A DNA stretch of 13,401 nt from an uncultured Francisella sp. (GTDB taxonomy: Bacteria > Pseudomonadota > Gammaproteobacteria > Burkholderiales > Neisseriaceae). Location of the stretch: positions 1-13,401 of the forward strand of contig CAJPTP010000010.1 in the NCBI GenBank assembly GCA_905373555.1, in the 5' to 3' direction. The notes under the pieces were generated by a model, which saw nothing but the letters and a program-made list of their open reading frames with translations, was not told where the DNA came from and made no database searches. Shown here piece after piece: positions 5,793-13,000 of this stretch. Numbering within the stretch: the stretch's first letter is position 1; each line of letters starts with the position of its first letter. The position numbers and the translations under genes were made by a program.

Positions 5793-7145
5793 TCAGACAA
5801 CGAATGCCGTGAACACGAAAAACAACGCAAACCCGGACAAGGACGCCAACCCCGCCCAAGCCAGCGCCATCAGCCACTTGGGGGCCGACAGCCGGCGCCA
5901 GGCCAAAAGGAAGTTGAGGAAGGCGAAAACCGGGGTCGTGACGAAAGAGGCGATCATCGCGAACTTCAACAGCGACGACATGGCGGAGTTGAAAAACAAA
6001 ATAATGGAGAAACCCACCAGCGCGGTCACGACAATCCAGCGCGACAGCGCGCGGCCGCTGAAGGTCTTGCGGCCCAACAAAATGCGCACGGACTCGACGT
6101 TGCTGCGCGAGTAGCCATCCAAAACGGTGATGGTCGTGCCCCACATGCAGGCGAAGGCGATGAAGGCGACCAGATCGGCCGACCACGGGCCGATGGTGGA
6201 GGAGTACATGTGGATCAGCTGCGCGATGTACTTGGAGCCGTTGGCCAGCTCAATGGCCTCGCCCGAACGGTACTGCACCAGCCAACCCATGGTCATGAAC
6301 ACCAAAGCCAGCAGCGCCGTGCCGACAAACCCCACGTTGAAGTCGAACATGCCGTCTTTGTAGCCGACGTTTTGGGCCAAGCGCTTGGCCTTGAGCCACA
6401 AAGACGAAATGGCCGAAATCTCGATCGGCGCCGGCATCCACCCGCACAAGCTCACCACAAACGCCAGCGCCGCCCAGTTCCAAGGGCTGGCCGCGGGCGT
6501 GTCGAAGCGCGCCTGCGCGCCGTTTTTGGCCGCCAGCAAGGCCGCGGCGCACGTGGCGACCGTGAGGCTGAGCATGATGGCCTTCGAGGCGAAATCCAAG
6601 GCCCCGTACTTGCCCGCCAAGAGCATGGAAACGGATGCCAGCAAAATCACGGCGCTCAAAAAGGCCATCGAGCTCATCTCGATGCGACTGCCCACAAACA
6701 CCACGTCCTGCAGACCCAGAAAGTGCTTCAAAATCGCCGAGCACACGATCAGCACCGCGCCCGCGTTGACCATGGCGGAAAAGACGTTGAGGCCAAAAAA
6801 CAGCCAAACGTACTTCTTGCCCACCCGGGCGTAGCCATCCAGCAGGGAATCGCCCGTGACCAAGGTGTATTCGTAGCCGAACCTGAAAAACGGGTATTTG
6901 AGCAAATTGGCCAATACGATCACGATGGCCAACTGCCAGCCGTACATGGCGCCCGCCTGCGTGGACGCCACGATGTGCGAGCCGCCGACCGCCGCCGACG
7001 CCATCATTATGCCCGGCCCCAGCGCCTTAAGTTTGCTCTCCCAAGTGGAGACGCCCTCGCGCCCTGAGGCCGAGGCCGAATCGGGCCCATCGACATTCGC
7101 GCCCGCCCAAGCCGCCGACGCGGGCCGATTGTTTTTTGTTTTCAT
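5793..7145 (-). CDS. Non-canonical NRAMP-family (SLC11-like) transporter
   Basis: This 450-residue inner-membrane protein has about 11 hydrophobic helices in the NRAMP/LeuT-fold arrangement, after a polar N-terminus of about 35 residues. The first helix reads LGPGIMMASAAVGGSHIVASTQ, followed by AGAMYGWQ, and aligns with the canonical GPG...DPGN...QAGA segment. The metal-binding Asp-Pro-Gly-Asn is replaced by Gly54-Gly55-Ser56-His57. In the sixth helix the canonical M-P-H becomes M237-P238-A239-P240 (GWMPAPIEIS). This pattern (GPG..M..AA.G.SH....T.AGA.YG) occurs in a bacterial subgroup annotated as NRAMP divalent metal transporters. With both Asp and Asn lost, Mn/Fe transport should not be assumed; NRAMP-related proteins with altered sites are known to carry other ions such as Mg2+. 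ATG at 7145 has only a weak purine stretch upstream (GAAAG). The gene stands alone with its own terminator. I leave mntH off because of the missing motif. Confidence 0.85.
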   Translation of the reverse strand: MKTKNNRPASAAWAGANVDGPDSASASGREGVSTWESKLKALGPGIMMASAAVGGSHIVASTQAGAMYGWQLAIVIVLANLLKYPFFRFGYEYTLVTGDSLLDGYARVGKKYVWLFFGLNVFSAMVNAGAVLIVCSAILKHFLGLQDVVFVGSRIEMSSMAFLSAVILLASVSMLLAGKYGALDFASKAIMLSLTVATCAAALLAAKNGAQARFDTPAASPWNWAALAFVVSLCGWMPAPIEISAISSLWLKAKRLAQNVGYKDGMFDFNVGFVGTALLALVFMTMGWLVQYRSGEAIELANGSKYIAQLIHMYSSTIGPWSADLVAFIAFACMWGTTITVLDGYSRSNVESVRILLGRKTFSGRALSRWIVVTALVGFSIILFFNSAMSSLLKFAMIASFVTTPVFAFLNFLLAWRRLSAPKWLMALAWAGLASLSGFALFFVFTAFVV

Positions 7146-7515
7146 CTTTCGATTCTTTCCGATCCCGCCGCGCCGCGCATCGCCCGTTTCGACGCCGGCT
7201 CCCGCCTCTCGACTCTCGCCTGTTCCTCCGACCCTTTCCGACGCGCCCCCACTTTTGGAGGCTTGCAGGCCGCGAGCTTTCCAGGCGGATCTTCAATATG
7301 CAAACGGAGACGCGCGGCGCGCCGGGACGGCGAAGAGAACCCCGATCGGCCAAGGCAAAGCGCAGCGAGACCGAGTCAAGACGTTCGGCGGTTAGGGCCG
7401 AATCCGCCCCCAACGAGACGAGAGATCAAAGGGAGCGGGGCGACGGCCGAGCGCCGCAAGGCGCAAGCCGCCAAGCTGCCGGCAGCCAAGCGACAAACCA
7501 TAAAGAGCCGCAGAC

Positions 7516-7554
7516 CAACCGAAGGCGAAGCAACCGAAGGCGAAGCAACCGAAG
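7516..7554. repeat. 15-bp tandem repeat, 2.6 copies
   Basis: CAACCGAAGGCGAAG occurs at 7516-7530 and 7531-7545, followed by a partial copy CAACCGAAG at 7546-7554. The full copies are identical. No gene covers it that I would accept. Identical copies suggest recent slippage. Confidence 0.85.
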
Positions 7555-7622
7555 CGGCGCTGCGCGGCCTCATTGCCCCTGATGCCTTCCTTCGACCGCG
7601 GCCAATGACAGCGTGAACGGCG

Positions 7623-7641
7623 GCCCGGTTCCGAACCGGGC
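7623..7641. repeat. GC-rich hairpin
   Basis: GCCCGGTT (7623-7630) pairs perfectly with AACCGGGC (7634-7641) around CCG. A second small hairpin, CGGGCG (7665-7670) with CGCCCG (7681-7686), follows. Neither is followed by a good T-run, and together they do not fold as a tRNA. Confidence 0.4.
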
Positions 7642-7695
7642 GCCAAGCCCATTTCTGCGCCGCGCGGGCGGTGATTCTAACGCCCGATCGACTGT

Positions 7696-7772
7696 TCGGC
7701 AATTTTTATGCGATTTTTTGACGTTAATTTTTTAAATATTGCAATATTCTTCTATTCTATTGTGATTTATGC
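7696..7772. promoter_or_regulatory. AT-rich island with a 14-bp palindrome
   Basis: This is the most AT-rich stretch of the window outside the transposable element. It contains TTGACG at 7718-7723 (a good -35 hexamer) and the perfect palindrome AATATTGCAATATT at 7735-7748. The palindrome overlaps where a -10 would fall for a 17-bp spacer (GCAATA, a weak match). A repressor site over a promoter is possible. The island sits about 550 bases upstream of the transporter start and 900 upstream of accD, so its target is unclear. Confidence 0.4.
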
Positions 7773-7984
7773 CAATTCTTAACGCTGCGCCTCCAAAGCG
7801 GCGCCGGCTTTGGCCCTCGGGGCGACTTTTTGCGCCATTTTTTGGGGGCGCCCTTGGCGCCTCATTCAACAACTCAGTCCAACTCTTCTCCCTCTCCCCC
7901 CAACTCGCTTGCGCCAAGCCGCCAATTGGCTTCAGAGCCCCAAGCGCGCCGGCGCCTTGGGCGCGGCTCAACGCGGCCGCGCTT

Positions 7985-7993
7985 TGCTATACT
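7985..7993 (+). promoter_or_regulatory. Candidate extended -10 promoter
   Basis: TGCTATACT is a good extended -10 element (TGn plus TATACT). No good -35 lies at 16-18 bp; extended -10 promoters can work without one. If used, the transcript would start near 8000 and reach accD through an untranslated leader of about 650 nt. Confidence 0.35.
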
Positions 7994-8659
7994 TTGCGAA
8001 TCTTGCGAACAGGCGATTGCCCCAAAACAAGCGGCTCGCGGCAAGGGCGGGCATGGGCTTGAAAAGGCCGGGCATGAGGCCGGAAGAGAAGCGTTCCGCC
8101 TTGACGGCTTGGGCCCCCGATTCGCTTGGCGCGGATGGCCATCCCACCTTGGGCGCGCGGCATTTTGCAGTTCAATCCCGTGAGCCGGGCTTCATGATCC
8201 GAGCGGCGGCGAAGACTCCGCTTGCCGCCCCGGTTCCGCGAGCCCTCGCAAGACCTCGGCCGTCCGGGCAAAAGGCGCGCTCCGCCCTGAGGGCGGATTT
8301 TTCGCAATCTCGGATGCCGAAGGCGCGCTTGTTTGGGTCAAGCCCAAGTTTGCAAAGGATGAGGAAGAATTCGCCGCCCTGCGGCGCGCGACGACGGCAA
8401 CGGCGTTCGCGCATGGTTTGCGATTTGACAGCGGCGGGCCCCGGGCCCCGGCCCATCGGCGACGGCGCCGATTCGCGGCGGCGCCGATCAACGATCTTGC
8501 CGGCCAAACCCCGAAGAATCGGGCGGCGGGCCCAAAAAACACAGGCAACAAATCCGGCAGGGGCGAGCAAACCGCCGCGGCGGCGCGCAACGCCTCGCCT
8601 GCGCCAAGCGCACGCCTCGCCGCAGAGGGCGGACGGGAAACCTGCGATAAGGACAAGAC

Positions 8660-9775
8660 ATGAACTGGTTGGACAAACTCCTGCCGCCCAAGGTCAAAAC
8701 CGAGGACGCGACGGAAAAGAAAGGCAACATCCCCGAAGGCCTGTGGGTGCAATGCCCCTCATGCCACGCGACGCTGTACTCCACGGATTTGACCGACAAT
8801 CGCAAGGTTTGCCCCAAGTGCGGCTTTCACATGCCCATTTCCGCCTCGCAGCGCATCGACTTGCTGCTTGACGAGGATGACAGCCGCGTTTTTATCGGCC
8901 AAGACGTCGCTCCGGTGGATGTCCTGAAATTCAAGGACTCAAAAAAATACCCCGACAGACTGTCGGCCGCGCGCGCCAAGACCAACGAAGACGAGGCGCT
9001 GTTGGTTTGCCGAGGCAAAATCAACGGCTTTGCCGCCGTCGTCGCCGCCTTCGAGTTCGAGTTCATCGGCGGCTCGATGGGCTCGGTGGTCGGCGAACGC
9101 TTTTTGCGCGGCGTCAACGAAGCGCTGGCTTACGGCTGCCCGTTCATTTGCGTCGCGGCCTCGGGCGGGGCGCGCATGCAAGAGGGGCTCAATTCCCTGA
9201 TGCAGATGGCCAAAACGGCCGCCGCCCTGCACAAGCTTAGCGAAGCGCGTCTGCCGTTTTTCTCCATTCTGACCGACCCCACGATGGGCGGCGTCTCGGC
9301 CAGCTTCGCGTTTTTGGGCGACGTGGTGATCGCCGAGCCCGGAGCCTTGATCGGCTTCGCGGGGCCGCGCGTGATTGAGCAAACCGTGCGCGAGAAGCTG
9401 CCCGAAGGCTTTCAGCGCGCCGAGTTTTTGCTGGAAAAGGGCGCCATCGACCTGATCGTCCCGCGAAAAGAGCTCAAAGAGAGGCTCACGCGGCTGATCG
9501 ACCTGTTCACTCAGCCCGAAAAAAGCAAAATCAAAATCGTCAACCGTGAGCCCGTGTTCGACGCGGCGGCGGCCTTGGGCGGATCGAACGCGCAGCGCGA
9601 ATCCGACGCCGAGGGCGGCGCAAACAGAAGGAACGCGGCGGCTCAAGCTGCGGGCGCGAAGTCGGCCAAGAGCCGTTCCAACGCCGCGTCCGCCAAAACA
9701 ACGGCAAGGGGCGCCAAAACGGCGCAAGGGGCCGCCGAGAGCGGCAAAGCGGCGCGCGGGAAAAAAGCCGACTGA
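8660..9775 (+). CDS. accD: Acetyl-CoA carboxylase carboxyltransferase subunit beta AccD
   Basis: AccD pairs with AccA to move the carboxyl group from biotin-BCCP to acetyl-CoA, giving malonyl-CoA, the committed step of fatty-acid synthesis in the cytosol. The protein begins [10 protein letters not shown] and carries the family's zinc finger (Cys32, Cys35, Cys51, Cys54). The crotonase-fold core includes [19 protein letters not shown] (about 167-176), [18 protein letters not shown] (about 204-221), [17 protein letters not shown] and [21 protein letters not shown]. The core ends near residue 285, the usual length. A tail of about 75 residues follows (about 297-371), rich in Ala, Lys, Arg, Gly and Ser, which is not typical of the family. 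ATG at 8660 has AAGGA six bases upstream. The trpA and folC neighbours often seen in betaproteobacteria are absent; the gene appears alone. Confidence 0.97.
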   Translation: MNWLDKLLPPKVKTEDATEKKGNIPEGLWVQCPSCHATLYSTDLTDNRKVCPKCGFHMPISASQRIDLLLDEDDSRVFIGQDVAPVDVLKFKDSKKYPDRLSAARAKTNEDEALLVCRGKINGFAAVVAAFEFEFIGGSMGSVVGERFLRGVNEALAYGCPFICVAASGGARMQEGLNSLMQMAKTAAALHKLSEARLPFFSILTDPTMGGVSASFAFLGDVVIAEPGALIGFAGPRVIEQTVREKLPEGFQRAEFLLEKGAIDLIVPRKELKERLTRLIDLFTQPEKSKIKIVNREPVFDAAAALGGSNAQRESDAEGGANRRNAAAQAAGAKSAKSRSNAASAKTTARGAKTAQGAAESGKAARGKKAD

Positions 9776-9867
9776 AACCAAAGCGATCGGCGCCGTCCGC
9801 TTTGATTTGCGCCGGCCCTGACGCGCCAAGGCGCCCAAGCGCCGGCGGCAAAGCCGGACTCACGGCA

Positions 9868-9901
9868 AAAAAAAAGACGGATTCGCATCCGTCTTTTTTT
9901 T
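9868..9901. terminator. Bidirectional intrinsic terminator between accD and the adhesin gene
   Basis: AAAAAAAAGACGGAT (9868-9882) pairs with ATCCGTCTTTTTTTT (9887-9901) around TCGC. The core GACGGAT/ATCCGTC stem has a T-run on both strands, so it can end accD from the left and the large minus-strand gene from the right. Confidence 0.93.
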
Positions 9902-9987
9902 CGCCTCAAAGCCCGGCCGAAAGCCGCGACTGCCGCCGCAGGTGAAGAACCGAGGGCGCCTGAGAAGAACAACGGCAAGCAGCCAAG

Positions 9988-10021
9988 CGCGGGGCTCGGG
10001 CGCAGCCGCCCGAACCCCGCG
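9988..10021 (-). terminator. Strong GC hairpin just after the adhesin stop codon
   Basis: Positions 9988-10002 pair with 10007-10021 around a four-base CAGC loop, giving 14 bp and one mismatch, almost all G-C. It begins 12 bases after the stop codon on the minus strand. No T-run follows, so alone it is not a classical intrinsic terminator. It could stabilise the mRNA 3' end or act with the terminator at 9868-9901. Confidence 0.5.
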
Positions 10022-10033
10022 GCCCCAACGAGC

Positions 10034-13000
10034 TTAGATGACGCCCATTCCGCCGTTGAACAAATCGTCGCTCATGACGATGCGGTAATCGCTGCCGTTC
10101 ACGTCATACGTCAATTCATGCATGCTCCGCCCATCCTCGCTTTGGAAGGAGCGCTCGGACTCAATGCGGCCTTCCTTCAGCGCGACCTTGTTGCCCGCCT
10201 GCCCCGTCAATTCGATCGCGCCGCCGTTGGCTTTCATGCCCGCCGCGTCCAACTGAACGATATTGAACAACCCGGAGTCCGGATCCGTCCGGCCCAAATC
10301 CACGGCTTCGACGCGGGAGAAGCGGCTTAGGTCAAAGACATTGCCCGCCGAATCGAAACGAACGACGTCCCAACCGTCGCCGCCGTCGACGGATCCGCCT
10401 CTGAGCGCCGACAAATTCAGCGTGTCGTTGCCGCCGCCCAAACGCAAATCGGCCGCAAAGACGCCCGAAACCGTCGCGGCGTCATCTCCGCCGCTTAGAT
10501 CGACAACGGAATGGACAAGCGACTCCGCCTCAAATTTGATCCCCGCGGGCAATTCTCCCGCGCCCGAATCTTCGGCGCGATGCGCGCTTGAAGCCAAATC
10601 GGAATGCCCGGACAAATCGAGTTGAGAGCCAAACTCCACGAGGTTGCCGTCGACAACGGCGTGATTGTGAGTCGCCTCCAAGCCCAAGGTTTCGGCATGC
10701 AATTCGTCTGCGGCGTTGGCCGAATACGCCGATCGCGCGCCCGCGCCCGATGCCGCCCCGCCGCCTGCGCCGTCCAACAGCTGCTCGTCGAAGACCTTGA
10801 CCGTGTAAGCGTGCGTTTCATTCCCGTCGCTGATGACGACCGTGTACTCATCCAGCGGCGGCTTGCCGGCTTCGCGACCGACGGTGGGCCGATCCACGCC
10901 TTTGCATGCATCCGGATTGGACCAACTGAACCCCTCCCACTGGTTTTTATCCCCATCAAATCTTCTTCCGTTCTCGAAGGGCATGAAACACACAAGGTTT
11001 TGGTATGTGCCAAACAGCTCATAGCTGGTGTCGTTGGTTGTGGCAAACTTGACGCCGATTTCTTCCCCGTTTTTGTAAACGCGGACATTCAAGTTTCTCG
11101 AATCGATCGGGCGATCGCCAAACTGGAAGCTCCAGACCTTGTTGGGCAGCAAAGCGTAAGGGAAGTACCCCGCCGCAGGCCACTCCAAGGTGTCCGGCCG
11201 CGAGACGGCGCCGTGATCGTGGGTCAGTTTGTATCCGGGCGGAATCGCGTTACTCGGAAAACCCATGAAGGTCGTGTATGCGGAATAACTGTAGTTATCC
11301 TGCCCTTCCGCGTAAGCCGCCGCCGTCTCGCGCAAGCCCGGGCTTAGAACTTGAAGGCGATGGCCAATGAGCGTTCTTTTTTGCGCCTCTGTTCCGCTGC
11401 CCCAACTGCCGTTGAAGTTGTCGGAAACATACGAGCTCACGTCGCCTTTGAGGCTTGAGCCTCCGGAACCGGCGCGGCCAAGAACCGACTGGCCGGTGGC
11501 CTCAACCCCGTCGGGATCGGTGTAACTGAACCCCCTCAAACCATGATCAATTTTTCCTTGGCTGGCCATGGCGATGACGCCTTTTTGCGCCCCTTCGACG
11601 GCGTCATGATTTCCCGTCAAGCTCACAGGGTCGGTTTGATTGAACCGGCGAAAAGCGTTGAGGGCAGTCAAACTGTTCGCTGAGTTGTCGGTGTCCGCAT
11701 AAGCCATATGGTTATTGGGCACATGTTTCCATTCCGAATCCCCGTCAAAGGGATACTTCAGCATCGTCGCTTTGTCCAAAACGTCGTGCTTGTCGATCAG
11801 CCTCCAGTTGCGCGCCGCCTGCTCAAAAGTCGTGTCGTGGGTCGTGCCAAAAACTTGGCCGTCGTTCCCAATGTAGCCGCCCAAGCCGCCGACGTCGGGA
11901 TTGACGGTCACTTCCGCTTGATCAATGGCCTTGGATCCGTCAATCAGCTCGGCTTTGAACGCAATATTCTTTTGCCCCTTCAAAGAGGCCTTTTGAGACG
12001 CGTCAAGAGAAATCTCCCACGCCTGCTTGCCATTGCCCGAAACGTCGTATGAACCCAAATCGACGTCGGGTTGGCCGTTGATCGACGCCCTTAGGCGCAC
12101 CTTCATTCCGGATGCGTTTTGGGCCAAGCCCGTCACCTTCAAATTGCCATCCGCCTCGGCGTTGGTCATGATGTTGTTGCCCGCGACCGAGTCCAGCGAC
12201 ACCTTCGGGGCGACGTCCAAAGTCACCGAATCTTGCGCATACCCCTTCAAAACCCCGTCGCCGTCGGTCACAAAAGCCTGCACGGCCAAGGTCTTGCCGT
12301 CGACGCTTTGCCAATCCAGATTGTCCGTTCCCAATGCGCTTTTCAGCTGCGCCTCGTTCAAATCCAGCGCCCACTTGCCGCCTTTGGCTTTGACGGCAAA
12401 CGCGGCCTTGCCTACGACCACCGCGAATTCGTCCGTCGGCGCGCTGTTGCCCAACGTTCCCTTCAAGGTCAAGCTGCGGCTTTCCAGCAAGGATTTTCCG
12501 GCGGCGACGGGATCGATCAGCTCGGTGCCGACCAAGTCCCTTTGCACGTCGAATTTGCCAAAATTTGCCTGCAAAATGCGCGTCTCGCCGGGGTTTTCGT
12601 TCCGAACAATGGGAACAGAGGCAATGTCTTTGACGTGTCCGCTGGCGTCGACCACCTGCGCTTTGACCACCGACACAATGTCTTCGGCCAAAGCGTTTTG
12701 CAACTGCTGATGGTTCAAGCCCACATCCAACGACGAAGTGTCCGTCGTTGCGGTTTCGGAGCCCACTTCTTGGCCATTGACCTTCAAGACAACTTTCTCA
12801 CCGGCCTTCAAAGTCTCCCCATCTTTGAGCCGGAGCTTGAGGGCCGGCGCGGAGTTGGGATCTTTGGAAATCTCGATCGTCTCATAGCCGCCTTTTTCGC
12901 TTGACAATTCATTTGAGGCGGGCGCGGCGGAAGCCGCCGCGGCGACGCTCACCGACTGCGTCGCCTCGGCGCCGCCCGCGACGACCTTCACTTGGGCGGT

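Larger units (their letters stand above)
7146..8659. other. 1.5-kb stretch without a defensible gene
   Basis: The open frames here are Arg/Ala/Pro-rich and mutually overlapping, with no recognisable family, no good ribosome-binding sites and no convincing starts. The region contains a 15-bp tandem repeat, a GC-rich hairpin, an AT-rich island with a palindrome, a possible promoter at 7985-7993, and one stretch (about 8283-8440, + strand) whose translation looks more protein-like than the rest but lacks a start codon. The left part must contain the promoter of the minus-strand transporter and the right part the promoter of accD. The accD leader could therefore be as long as about 650 nt. Confidence 0.6.

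Noticed and set aside
5556..7067. 503-residue plus-strand frame opposite the transporter
   Set aside because: It mirrors the membrane protein on the other strand; the Gln/His/Arg-rich translation is typical of antisense to hydrophobic codons.
5793..7145. Naming the transporter mntH
   Set aside because: Both hallmark metal-binding motifs are replaced, so the Mn/Fe role implied by the name is not supported.
7623..7690. Possible tRNA from two adjacent hairpins
   Set aside because: There is no acceptor-stem closure, no D arm and no TTCGA-type T loop.
7810..8871. 353-residue plus-strand frame overlapping the accD start
   Set aside because: It is Arg/Pro/Ala-rich, overlaps accD by 200 bases in another frame, and has no domain or ribosome-binding site; the openness is explained by base composition.
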